A DNA stretch of 64,000 nt from Phragmitibacter flavus. GTDB lineage: Bacteria; Verrucomicrobiota; Verrucomicrobiia; Verrucomicrobiales; Verrucomicrobiaceae. The stretch's first letter is position 1, and every line of letters begins with the position of its first letter. Below the pieces are notes generated by a model, which was not told the DNA's origin, made no database searches, and saw only the letters and a program-made list of their open reading frames with translations. The stretch spans positions 349,900 through 413,899 of the forward strand of contig NZ_VAUV01000003.1 in assembly GCF_005780165.1 (NCBI RefSeq), given 5' to 3'. This document shows positions 6,912-14,931 of the stretch, piece by piece. The position numbers and the translations under genes are program-made.

Positions 6912-9593
6912 CTAGATGCTGTCGGCGGTAGCGGTATTGCTGCTGGTGCTTTCAGGAGCCGGAACGGGTTCGGCGGGAGCAATCTCTGCTGCTGGGGGAT
7001 CCGGAGCCGGGGGCTCTTCCTGCACAGGGGGAGGTGGCATGGCCTTGGCCGGGGCCGGCACCTTGGGGGTGAAGGCCGGGTATTTGGATTTCACCAGGCT
7101 GCGCATCGCAGTGGCCTGTTTCACATCGTCCGTTTTTTCGAACATCTCGGCAGCTTTCCAGGCGGCTTCCGGGGTGATTTCAGGATCGACAAAAAACTGG
7201 CTCACCACCACGTATTGGGCGAGCGCTTTGGCCCATTGTTGTTTGGCGGCATCCATGGAGCCCTTGCCTGCAAAGGTGTCGCCGCGGGCGCTGAAAACGT
7301 CGCCATCAAGAATCTGCAACTGCCCTTTCAGCTTGCCGGTTTTGATCAGGGTGAGGGCGTCATTGATGCTTTTCTGGGCTTCGTCAAAAAGCGCGGCACC
7401 GAGCTGGCCCTTGGCTTTGCCGTAAAGTCCGAGCACGTGTCCCTGGCCAGTGGGAGTCTTGCTGAGGTAGTGGTCGAAGGCGATAATGGCTCCGGTATAA
7501 TGGCCGGTTTCAATGCGCGCCATGCCGAGGTAATTCCACACGGGGGCTTCGGTGGCCTCGGGCTGGTCGGGCGTGCTGGCGAGGCTAAGATAGCGGTTGC
7601 TGGCCTCGTAGTTGCCGCGATTAAAATAGTTCACGCCCAGGAAGGTGAGGCCTTGGGGATTGATGCGGGCACCTTTGCGGGCGTCGAGATAGGTGTCGAC
7701 TTCTTTGGCCATGCCATCGACGTCCTCACGAAGCCACTGGCAGTTGATGAGAAGCTGGCTGGATTTGTCGAGATACCCCTCGCGATTCAGCTCGATGGAT
7801 TTGCGCAATGGATCGAGGGCCTTGCCAAATGATTCCTTGTCATTGAGGCTGAAATAACCTTTGCCGATGTTGAAGGAGGCTTCGGCGGCGGCGGCGGTTT
7901 TGGGGAATTTCTGCAACAGCAATTCGTAATCGGCAATCATTCCGGCGACGTCGCGGGTTTCGCTTTTGATGAAGCCGCTTTGATAGAGCGCCATTTCCAG
8001 GGCGGGGTGGCCTCCATGATTTTTGATGATAAGGGTGAAGTCGGTCAGGGCCTTGTCAAAAGCGCGGACATTCTTCTGCGCAATGCCGCGCTGGGCGAGG
8101 GCGGCCGGGACGTTGGCGTCCTGGGGGTATTTTTCCAGGAAGTTGGTGAGGGTGGTGATGGCTTCGTTATTTTTGCCAGCTTCGACTTCGGTGAAACCCT
8201 TTTTGTAGAGGATACTGGGAAGCACTTTTTCGGGCACCTGGGTAATATTGATACCGGTGAAAGCTTCGGAGGCTTTGAGGTAGTCGCCTTTGCCAAACCA
8301 CCAGTCAGCGCGGATGATGCGCGACATGGTGAGGTATTCGTGGTCGGGATGGCTGGTTCTGTAAAGCTCTTCAAAGGCGAGTGCAAACTCGGGGATGTTC
8401 TCGTTGCCGAGCTGGTAGAAGGAGAGCAGTTTTTGATAACCGGCATCAATCGCTTCTGGCGAATCGGGGTGGTTTTTCTCGAGGAGCAGATAGGTCTCGA
8501 TGGCCTGCCGGTAACTCTGAAGCTGCTTTTGGGCGTTGCCAACCAGCAGGAGCATCTTGGCATGGATGTCGCCGGGAGGTAAGGTGGTGGCGTTGGAAGT
8601 GTAGGTGCTGATGACGGTCTGGTAGTCCTTCTTTAAATAGGCAGACTGGATGATGCCGAAGAGCGCCATGCCGCGTTGTTCACGCGGAACGGTGGTGTTG
8701 CTGAGCACACGTTTAAAGTTTTTGACCGCTTCATCGGTTTTGCCGAGTTCGTTGAGAATCAATCCCGAGCGGAGCAGGGCATCGCCGAGGATTTCTTCGT
8801 CTTTGGTGATGTCGATGAGGTCGTTGAACGCGGTGAGGGCCTCTTGATTTCGGCCTTGATCGAGATAAGCCGTGGCCATTTTACCGAGGGCGGTCTCGCG
8901 GTATTTGTTGGGGGGTTTGACCGCCGCAACCTGCTCATAAGCAGCGGTGGCGCGTTTGGCGTCTCCCCCCTGTTCGTAGGCGATGGCGCTGTTGTAAAGG
9001 GCGGGAAGTTTGATGGCAGGGTTGGTGGTGAGGCGGGCGCAGGTGGAGAACTGGGCGGCGGCTTCGAGGAAGTTTTTGTCGGCATAGGCATAGGCGCCGA
9101 GGCGGTAGGCGGCGGAGCCGGCACTTTCCGATTTCGAGTGGGAGGTAAGGACCTGGTTGTAGGCGCGCTTGGCTTGGGCGCGGTCGCCGGTTTCGTGATG
9201 GCATTCGCCAAGTCGGAACCAGGCTTCTGCAGCATGCCGACCCTGGGGATAGAGACGCACATAATCGCTAAGCGGTTTGATCGCAATGTTGTGGTCGCCC
9301 TGGGTAAAGCAAAGGGTGGCGTATTCGTAGAGGTCTTCGTCAGGTCCGCTGGGCCGGTTCGATACGGGAGGCGCCGCAGGACGCGGGTCTTCCACCGCTT
9401 GGGCACGCGAGGGTGCGGGCGCAGGCATGGAACCGTCGGTAACGGGCAGGGCGCGGGGTGGTGCTTCGTCGACCGGAACGGCGCGAGGGACATTATTCTG
9501 GGCGACTGCCAGGGCTCCTGCCAGAAACATCGGGCAGAGAAGGAGTCGGAGAAACAGCGTGCGGGGCTGGCGCTTGATCAAGAGGGGATTCAT
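6912..9593 (-). CDS. Large exported tetratricopeptide-repeat protein
   Basis: 893 residues. An N-terminal export signal (hydrophobic LFLRLLLCPMFLAGALAVAQ) is followed by a Pro/Ala/Val-rich linker to about residue 85, then a long array of TPR-type helical repeats (for example YEYATLCFTQGDHNIAIKPL, AWFRLGECHHETGDRAQAK, AAYRLGAYAYADKNFLEAA). The last 40 residues are rich in Pro, Glu and Ala (PPPPVQEEPPAPDPPAAE). It sits 9 bases downstream of exbD and is probably in one transcript with exbB and exbD. TPR proteins beside ExbB/ExbD are common in Verrucomicrobiota, Bacteroidota and Deltaproteobacteria. A periplasmic scaffold contacting the ExbB/ExbD motor is inferred from position, not shown by sequence. 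Confidence 0.85.
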   Translation of the reverse strand: MNPLLIKRQPRTLFLRLLLCPMFLAGALAVAQNNVPRAVPVDEAPPRALPVTDGSMPAPAPSRAQAVEDPRPAAPPVSNRPSGPDEDLYEYATLCFTQGDHNIAIKPLSDYVRLYPQGRHAAEAWFRLGECHHETGDRAQAKRAYNQVLTSHSKSESAGSAAYRLGAYAYADKNFLEAAAQFSTCARLTTNPAIKLPALYNSAIAYEQGGDAKRATAAYEQVAAVKPPNKYRETALGKMATAYLDQGRNQEALTAFNDLIDITKDEEILGDALLRSGLILNELGKTDEAVKNFKRVLSNTTVPREQRGMALFGIIQSAYLKKDYQTVISTYTSNATTLPPGDIHAKMLLLVGNAQKQLQSYRQAIETYLLLEKNHPDSPEAIDAGYQKLLSFYQLGNENIPEFALAFEELYRTSHPDHEYLTMSRIIRADWWFGKGDYLKASEAFTGINITQVPEKVLPSILYKKGFTEVEAGKNNEAITTLTNFLEKYPQDANVPAALAQRGIAQKNVRAFDKALTDFTLIIKNHGGHPALEMALYQSGFIKSETRDVAGMIADYELLLQKFPKTAAAAEASFNIGKGYFSLNDKESFGKALDPLRKSIELNREGYLDKSSQLLINCQWLREDVDGMAKEVDTYLDARKGARINPQGLTFLGVNYFNRGNYEASNRYLSLASTPDQPEATEAPVWNYLGMARIETGHYTGAIIAFDHYLSKTPTGQGHVLGLYGKAKGQLGAALFDEAQKSINDALTLIKTGKLKGQLQILDGDVFSARGDTFAGKGSMDAAKQQWAKALAQYVVVSQFFVDPEITPEAAWKAAEMFEKTDDVKQATAMRSLVKSKYPAFTPKVPAPAKAMPPPPVQEEPPAPDPPAAEIAPAEPVPAPESTSSNTATADSI

Positions 9594-9602
9594 GATTTCA
9601 GG

Positions 9603-10043
9603 TCAGGAAGAGGGCGGCGCGGCATCCGGTTCGGGCGGGCGCGTCGCGAAGGATACGTTCCAGATGCCCGCTTTATGGCAGGCATTGAGGATGTCGATGG
9701 TGTGGTTGTTGGTGCTTTTTTCGTCGAGACGAAGGATCACTGCCTGGTCTTTGTGGACGCTGGCGATGATTTGGAATTTGTTGAGCAATTGCTCGAGTGT
9801 GATGGTCTCGCCTTCGACGACGATGGACCCGTCTTCGCGGACATTGACGACAATTTCGCCCAGTTGGCGGTTTTCGTTGTCTTTGCCTTCATCAGCGGCG
9901 GGGACCATGATGGTGAGCTCGGTTTCACGGCGTCCCATGTCGAGGGTGATGATGAAGAACAGCAGCAACAGCAGCAGCACGTCGATCATCGGTGCAAGCT
10001 GGAGCGGGATGGGCTCGATGTGCCGGACGTTGCGGAATCTCAT
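9603..10043 (-). CDS. exbD: ExbD/TolR-family biopolymer transport protein
   Basis: 146 residues: a short cytoplasmic N-terminus, one transmembrane helix at about 20-36 (LAPMIDVLLLLLLFFI) and a periplasmic domain. The membrane Asp in APMID is the conserved proton-carrying residue of ExbD, TolR and MotB. The periplasmic part (EIVVNVREDGSIVVEGETIT, then AVILRLDEKST) has the usual ExbD fold. It forms the stator-like complex with ExbB encoded 84 bases upstream and presumably drives an envelope process using the proton-motive force. No TonB is encoded beside it; the partner may be the TPR protein immediately downstream. Confidence 0.9.
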   Translation of the reverse strand: MRFRNVRHIEPIPLQLAPMIDVLLLLLLFFIITLDMGRRETELTIMVPAADEGKDNENRQLGEIVVNVREDGSIVVEGETITLEQLLNKFQIIASVHKDQAVILRLDEKSTNNHTIDILNACHKAGIWNVSFATRPPEPDAAPPSS

Positions 10044-10127
10044 GGGGAAAACGAAGGCGAAACCAGGAAACGAAACAGTGGGGGTGAAACTAGACGGAGC
10101 GTGCCAGGGTTTAATTCAATCGGTTCA

Positions 10128-11006
10128 TTACATCGCCTGTTCGTGCGGGATCTGGGCGGGTCCGCGGGTGGCGGCGGCGCGGGCGGCGCGTTTGTATTGG
10201 GTGGAAAGCAGCGCCATGAGGTGGGTGGAGGCAGCTTCGAGCTCGGAAATCAGACGCTGGGCCTTGCCACGATACATGGAATAAACGACGAGCGCGGGGA
10301 TGCCGATGATGAGTCCGACGGCGGTGCAGTAAAGCGCTTCATAAACCCCGGCGGCAACGCCTGCGGCCTGGCTGCCGGCGAACTGGGTCTGGGAGATCTG
10401 GTTGAAGGAGGTGATGAGGCCGAACACGGTGCCGAGCAGGCCCATCATGGGAGCGATGGCACCGATGTCGCCCAGGTAGGAGACGCGTTGCAGGATGAGA
10501 CTTGACTGGCGGCTGCCTTCGGCTTCGGTGACTTCGCGCACCTCGTCGAAGCTGGCGGTGGGGGTTTTGGTGGCGAAATCGAGCGCCTTGGCGGTGACTT
10601 TTGCGACGCATTCATTGCGGCGGTTGCAGACGGAGAGCAGTCCGAGGTAGTCCTGTTTGCGGATGAGGGCATCGGCGGAATTCATGAATCCGTCGCTGAC
10701 CACGGTGTTTTGCCGCACGGTGAAGGCGATGAACAGCATCAGCATGGCGGCAATGAGCGAAAGGGCGAGCAGCGGGTAGAAGAGATAACCCATCTTGTGT
10801 TTGATGCCCGCGATGCCGGTGAGTTCCTCCGTGGCAGCTGGATTGGTAGCGGCGGCTGCGACCGCAGGGGCGGCGCTCATGCTCGGCGTTGCGCCAGCGG
10901 CTGGTGCCGGGGTGGGAACGGGCACTTCCGCTTGTGCGTGCAGATGGGGCTGCGGCAGACCAAGAACGAGTAGAACACCCAAAATAAGGAGGGAAAGGGA
11001 ACGCAT
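10128..11006 (-). CDS. exbB: ExbB/TolQ/MotA-family proton channel with export signal and Ala/Pro-rich N-terminal domain
   Basis: 292 residues from the ATG at 11006, where an export signal begins (MRSLSLLILGVLLVLGLPQP). A longer in-frame start at 11117 adds 37 residues without features. Residues 25-80 are Ala/Pro-rich (PVPTPAPAAGATPSMSAAP), then come three membrane helices: about 93-115 (YLFYPLLALSLIAAMLMLFI), 190-215 (GAIAPMMGLLGTVFGLITSF) and 235-260 (ALYCTAVGLIIGIPALVVYS). The GLLGTVxG and AxxTTxxGL-type segments are MotA/TolQ/ExbB hallmarks. An exported N-terminal extension is found in a subset of ExbB proteins. It heads the exbB-exbD-TPR-phosphatase cluster and is divergent from leuD. Confidence 0.88.
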   Translation of the reverse strand: MRSLSLLILGVLLVLGLPQPHLHAQAEVPVPTPAPAAGATPSMSAAPAVAAAATNPAATEELTGIAGIKHKMGYLFYPLLALSLIAAMLMLFIAFTVRQNTVVSDGFMNSADALIRKQDYLGLLSVCNRRNECVAKVTAKALDFATKTPTASFDEVREVTEAEGSRQSSLILQRVSYLGDIGAIAPMMGLLGTVFGLITSFNQISQTQFAGSQAAGVAAGVYEALYCTAVGLIIGIPALVVYSMYRGKAQRLISELEAASTHLMALLSTQYKRAARAAATRGPAQIPHEQAM

Positions 11007-11170
11007 CGGTAGGGAAAGTAGGGGCGACGCGACTTTTTGCAAACCTTTACCATCACTTCCCACGCCTTCGCACACGGGCAGCGCCGTGATCGAGAGAGAC
11101 GCAACGATTTGCATCATGAATTTGCCCTGGCTGCGATCTGTGCTTTAATGCTGGCCCTTACCTTACCATC

Positions 11171-11767
11171 ATGGCACTCACCAAGATCACCCAAGTCGGC
11201 GGCACCGGCGTTTACGTTCCCGGAACTGATATCGACACCGACCGCATCATCCCTGCCCGTTTCATGAAATGTGTGACCTTTGACGGTCTGGGCGAATACG
11301 CTTTTTACGACGTCCGCAAGAATCCCGACGGCACCGACAAACCTCATCCATTGAACGACGACCGCTTCAAAGGCGCGAACATTCTCCTCTCCGGTGCCAA
11401 CTTCGGCTGCGGCAGCTCCCGTGAGCATGCTCCCCAAGCCTTGTATCGCTTCGGTATTCGTGCAGTGATCGCGGAGAGTTTTGCCGAGATCTTCTTCGGC
11501 AACTGCACCACCCTCGGCATCCCCTGCGCCGTGGCCACCGCCCAGGACATCCAGGTGCTCGCAGCGGAAATTGAGCGCAATCCCAAGCTCGAGATCACCG
11601 TGGATATCAACGCAGGCCGCGTGTATTTCGAAGATCAGGATTTCACCGTGGTGCTTCCGGACACGGCGCGGGATGCGCTGAGCAGCGGTCAGTGGGATCC
11701 GATTGCAGAACTTTTGGAGAACCGGGCGGCGGTGACGCGCACGCTGAAATCGCTGGAGCTGGCGTAA
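11171..11767 (+). CDS. leuD: 3-isopropylmalate dehydratase small subunit
   Basis: 198 residues, matching the approximately 200-residue LeuD of leucine biosynthesis. The swivelling-domain signature GANFGCGSSREHAPQAL is at about 77-93, and the N-terminal region GTDIDTDRIIPARFMKC carries the substrate-contact motif. With the iron-sulfur subunit LeuC it interconverts 2- and 3-isopropylmalate in the cytoplasm. LeuC is not encoded here, so the two subunits are unlinked in this genome or linked beyond the window. The pyrophosphatase gene starts 9 bases after its stop, so the two are probably cotranscribed. The 164-base upstream gap is shared with the divergent exbB. Confidence 0.92.
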   Translation: MALTKITQVGGTGVYVPGTDIDTDRIIPARFMKCVTFDGLGEYAFYDVRKNPDGTDKPHPLNDDRFKGANILLSGANFGCGSSREHAPQALYRFGIRAVIAESFAEIFFGNCTTLGIPCAVATAQDIQVLAAEIERNPKLEITVDINAGRVYFEDQDFTVVLPDTARDALSSGQWDPIAELLENRAAVTRTLKSLELA

Positions 11768-11776
11768 TTTTCCTGC

Positions 11777-13459
11777 GTGGATCTTCCCAATCAAGACACC
11801 ATTTTTGTCATCGGACACCGCAATCCTGACACGGATGCGATTTGTGCGGCGATTGGCTACGCCGCCTTTTTGAAGGCTTCGCATCCCGAGGTCGATGCCC
11901 GATCAGCGCGTTGCGGGGAGTTGAACGCACGCACCTCCTGGGTGTTGGCGCAGGCGAATGTGGAGTCGCCACGTTTGGTCATGGATGTAAGGCCGACTGC
12001 CGGAACGGTTTGCCGACGCGAACCCATCACTGTGCGGCGCGAGGAGACTTTTTTGTCGGTCTACCGCAAGATGGTGGAGCACGGATTTCGCAGTCTTCCC
12101 GTGGTGGATGAGGACGGGCACATCATCGGCATGCCGTCGCTTCAGGAACTGGTGCAGCTGTTCCTGCCGGCCACTTCGACTGATCATGACGCCAATCGAC
12201 ACGTGCGCAGCAGCGAGGCGAACATGCTGGCGGAGTTGAACGGCAGTTTCCCCAATGGTCGACCACCCACCACCCACGCGGAGGATTACATTTTAACCGT
12301 CGCCGGATCGAGTCTGGCAACGGCGGAAGCGCGCATGAGGCGTTTTCCGAAATCCTCCGTGATCATGCTGGTGGGCGATCGTCCCGATGTGCAGCGCATG
12401 GCCCTGTGCTCAGGAGCGCGTTGTTTGATTGTCACCGGTGGCTTTGAGGTGGACGACGAGACCACCGCCCTCGCCCGCGAGAAAGGCGTTCCCATCATCC
12501 TCACGCCGTATGACACGGCGAGTGCGGCGCAGATCGTGCGTTTTTCGCGACCCATTTCCGATGCGCTGATCGCCGATTGCATCCGATTCAAGGCCAAGAC
12601 GCCGTTGAAAGAGGTGATGGCCGCCGTGCATGATTCCAACCAGCCATTGTTCGCCGTGGTGGATGATGACGGGCAGAAATTGATTGGAGTCATTTCCAAA
12701 TCCGACCTCGTGGACGTGCCGCGCACCAAGCTCGCCTTGGTGGATCACAACGAGTTTTCCCAAGCCGTCACCGGCGCTGATGAAGCCGAGATTCTTGAAG
12801 TGCTGGATCACCATCGCCTGAGTGGTGACCTGCGCACCCGGGAGCCGGTGCGCTTCATCAACGAGCCGGTGGGCAGCACCAGCACCTTGGTGGCGATGAT
12901 GTATCGCCTGCGCGGACTGGTCCCCGACAAAAGCACCGCGATATGTCTCAGCGCCGGTTTGATCGCGGATACGCTGAAGCTGACATCCCCCACCACGACG
13001 AACACCGACCGGGAAATTTTGCCCTGGCTCGCCGAACTGGGGGGTATCATCGTGGATGACTTTGCCGCCGGGTTTTTCTCTGCGGGCTCCATGTTGAAAG
13101 ACAACGCGCCTGAAGTGGCGATTGAATCCGACCGCAAAACCTTCGAGGAAAGTGGCTGGCGTTTTAGTTTGTCGCAGATCGAGGAACTGGGACTGGATGA
13201 ATTCTGGAAGAACGAAACCGAGCTGCTTGAGGCGCTGAAAAAACTGGTCGCAGCCCAGGGTCTGCATTTCGCCGGTCTTTTGGTGACTGACATCGCCCGG
13301 CACAACAGCGTCCTTCTCGTTGTGGGTGATGAACGCGTCGAAGCCGCCGTGGAATACCCCCGCATCAAGCGTCATCTGTTTGAGCTCAACGGCGTGGTCA
13401 GCCGCAAAAAGCAGCTTTTGCCCTACGTATGCCGCCTCGTGGGTCGTTTGACCGCGTAG
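11777..13459 (+). CDS. ppaC: Manganese-dependent inorganic pyrophosphatase with CBS and DRTGG regulatory domains
   Basis: 560 residues from a GTG start at 11777. The family II (DHH) catalytic domain is split: N-terminal VIGHRNPDTDAICAAIGY carries the first metal motif, VDHNE at about 321 and LDHHR at about 343 form the DHH motif, and a DHHA2 domain closes the protein. Inserted between them (about 70-300) are a CBS pair (SLPVVDEDGHIIGM, LFAVVDDDGQKLIGVISK) and a DRTGG domain. CBS-containing PpaC enzymes hydrolyse pyrophosphate and are regulated by adenine nucleotides or diadenosine polyphosphates in characterised Firmicutes; regulation here is inferred from that. It follows leuD closely. Confidence 0.9.
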   Translation: MDLPNQDTIFVIGHRNPDTDAICAAIGYAAFLKASHPEVDARSARCGELNARTSWVLAQANVESPRLVMDVRPTAGTVCRREPITVRREETFLSVYRKMVEHGFRSLPVVDEDGHIIGMPSLQELVQLFLPATSTDHDANRHVRSSEANMLAELNGSFPNGRPPTTHAEDYILTVAGSSLATAEARMRRFPKSSVIMLVGDRPDVQRMALCSGARCLIVTGGFEVDDETTALAREKGVPIILTPYDTASAAQIVRFSRPISDALIADCIRFKAKTPLKEVMAAVHDSNQPLFAVVDDDGQKLIGVISKSDLVDVPRTKLALVDHNEFSQAVTGADEAEILEVLDHHRLSGDLRTREPVRFINEPVGSTSTLVAMMYRLRGLVPDKSTAICLSAGLIADTLKLTSPTTTNTDREILPWLAELGGIIVDDFAAGFFSAGSMLKDNAPEVAIESDRKTFEESGWRFSLSQIEELGLDEFWKNETELLEALKKLVAAQGLHFAGLLVTDIARHNSVLLVVGDERVEAAVEYPRIKRHLFELNGVVSRKKQLLPYVCRLVGRLTA

Positions 13460-13486
13460 CGAGTTGCAGCAACCCGCAAAAATGAT

Positions 13487-13515
13487 TTGCGAACTTCCTG
13501 GTTGAAGTGTAAATG
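13487..13515 (+). promoter_or_regulatory. Probable sigma70-type promoter for tRNA-Val
   Basis: TTGCGA at 13487-13492 and TAAATG at 13510-13515 are separated by exactly 17 bases and lie 29 bases ahead of the mature tRNA-Val 5' end. The match to TTGACA/TATAAT is partial, and no transcript data are available. Confidence 0.4.
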
Positions 13516-13544
13516 CCATCCCGCTCAATTTAATTTGGCGGAAC

Positions 13545-13619
13545 GCGCGATTAGCTCAGTGGTAGAGCATTACCTTGACATGGTAGGGGTCGCAGGTTCG
13601 AACCCTGCATCGCGCACCA
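13545..13619 (+). tRNA. tRNA-Val (anticodon GAC)
   Basis: Full cloverleaf of 75 bases including an encoded 3' CCA. The acceptor stem GCGCGAT pairs with ATCGCGC, the D arm is GCTC/GAGC, and the anticodon stem TTACC/GGTAG encloses the loop TTGACAT with anticodon GAC at 13577-13579. The T arm is GCAGG-TTCGAAC-CCTGC, and the discriminator is A at 13616. It decodes the valine codon GTC (and GTT by wobble). Confidence 0.97.
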
Positions 13620-13652
13620 GTTTATTTTTGAATAGCTGGCAACTGGGCGGGT

Positions 13653-14915
13653 TCAATCAGCAAGCCACTTTTGAACGATGGATAGCGTCTCTGGCTGATT
13701 AAGAATTTCCACATGCTGATGGGGGAGATGCATGGATGATCTCGAGCTTTGTTTGATGCGGGGATCGGTTTCGCTTTCGACGGTAACCACGCCGTCGTTC
13801 TCACCTCGTAAGTAGAAGGGACCGTCTTTGATGGAACCGTAGATCAAATCATGCGTGGTGCCTTTGGGTAATGGGGTGGAATAGAGTTTGAGCAGGAAGT
13901 CGCTGCCCGGTTGGACATCAAGCCAGGATGGGACGGGCTTTTTTAAATTGCGGACGCCGGACTCGGCGGCCTTGTGTCCTCCCCATGGGGTGGAAATGGT
14001 GACGAATTTTGGAATGAAATTTTTTCCTTCTGCCGCGACTGCTTCATTGATGGCGGCGCGTGAAGCAAGGCCGCCCATGCTGTGCGCGACGACAAAACAT
14101 TTGGCGAATCCGTGGCGCTGTTTAAGAAGACGCAATCCGGTCGACAACAGGCCGGACACGCGGTCGAGTCGCATCCCACTTGGATAATGATAGAACCAGA
14201 GCTGATATTTGGACCGGTCGAAGTGCTCAATGAAATAACGAAAATCTTGTGGGCTGCCGCCCATGCCATAGACGAGCAGGACGGGAATGCGCTTGGGATC
14301 ATAGGGTTCGGTGAAGTAGATGCCGATGGTGTTGCCACTTAGAAAATCCAGCGGACGCCACATGCTGCCGCTGCCAGATTCACGGGCGAAACGTTTTTCA
14401 TCGAGCGAAACGACTTCGCCGATTGAAACATTAGTCCTGCTTCCGAGGGCTGCATTTTCCTTAGGCATTTGAATCACCGTGCCTGCTGCCAGACCATGAT
14501 CGCGCGTCAGGATAAGCTTCCATATTTTGGGTTTGATGGTTGGATCACTAAGTGAAAGGGGCCTTACTGACATCTCGATTCCGAGGGGTTCGCCGGCATC
14601 GTAGGCGCGGTTGCCATTTTCATCGGTAAATGCGCCAACGCGGTAAGTCTCGGTCAGGTTCAGGTTGAATGAGGCAATGCCGCTGGGGGCCACCTGCTGA
14701 AATCCGGCGGAGTCTTTGCGCATGCCATTCTCCATTCGCCAGACAAGAGCATAGGTTGCCGCTTCGCCTGGTGGCAAGGGAGTTACTTGGACGGTGATCC
14801 CGCCTCTCTTTTCCAATGTCTCGACCTGTTTACGAAGACCAACTAGACCACAGGAACTGAGCAGACTTACGACGAGCGGAAGAGTGCAGGCGGAATATAG
14901 AGAATTGAGATTCAT
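13653..14915 (-). CDS. Lipoprotein alpha/beta hydrolase (lipase-like), copy B
   Basis: 420 residues from the ATG at 14915. A longer in-frame start at 15029 would overlap the upstream hydrolase gene and hide the signal. The N-terminus MNLNSLYSACTLPLVVSLLS ends in a lipobox (LLSSC), so it is likely an envelope lipoprotein. The central region has the alpha/beta-hydrolase oxyanion strand (IPVLLVYGMGGSPQDF) and nucleophile elbow AHSMGG (FVVAHSMGGLASRAA). C-terminal Asp/His candidates lie in ENDGVVTVESE and HLPHQHVE. It resembles the adjacent hydrolase in layout, suggesting an old duplication. Its role as a membrane-anchored lipase or esterase is inferred; the substrate is unknown. It starts 16 bases after the upstream gene's stop. 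Confidence 0.82.
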   Translation of the reverse strand: MNLNSLYSACTLPLVVSLLSSCGLVGLRKQVETLEKRGGITVQVTPLPPGEAATYALVWRMENGMRKDSAGFQQVAPSGIASFNLNLTETYRVGAFTDENGNRAYDAGEPLGIEMSVRPLSLSDPTIKPKIWKLILTRDHGLAAGTVIQMPKENAALGSRTNVSIGEVVSLDEKRFARESGSGSMWRPLDFLSGNTIGIYFTEPYDPKRIPVLLVYGMGGSPQDFRYFIEHFDRSKYQLWFYHYPSGMRLDRVSGLLSTGLRLLKQRHGFAKCFVVAHSMGGLASRAAINEAVAAEGKNFIPKFVTISTPWGGHKAAESGVRNLKKPVPSWLDVQPGSDFLLKLYSTPLPKGTTHDLIYGSIKDGPFYLRGENDGVVTVESETDPRIKQSSRSSMHLPHQHVEILNQPETLSIVQKWLAD

Positions 14916-14931
14916 GAAAGGCCGAAAGGGG

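Noticed and set aside
8676..10505. 609-codon open frame on the plus strand
   Set aside because: Antisense to the TPR, exbD and exbB genes, Gly/Val/Phe-rich, with no domain; the minus-strand genes have clear families.
13460..13486. Terminator hairpin after the pyrophosphatase gene
   Set aside because: The stem around GTTGCAGCAAC is short and mismatched and is followed by A-rich sequence instead of T-rich sequence.
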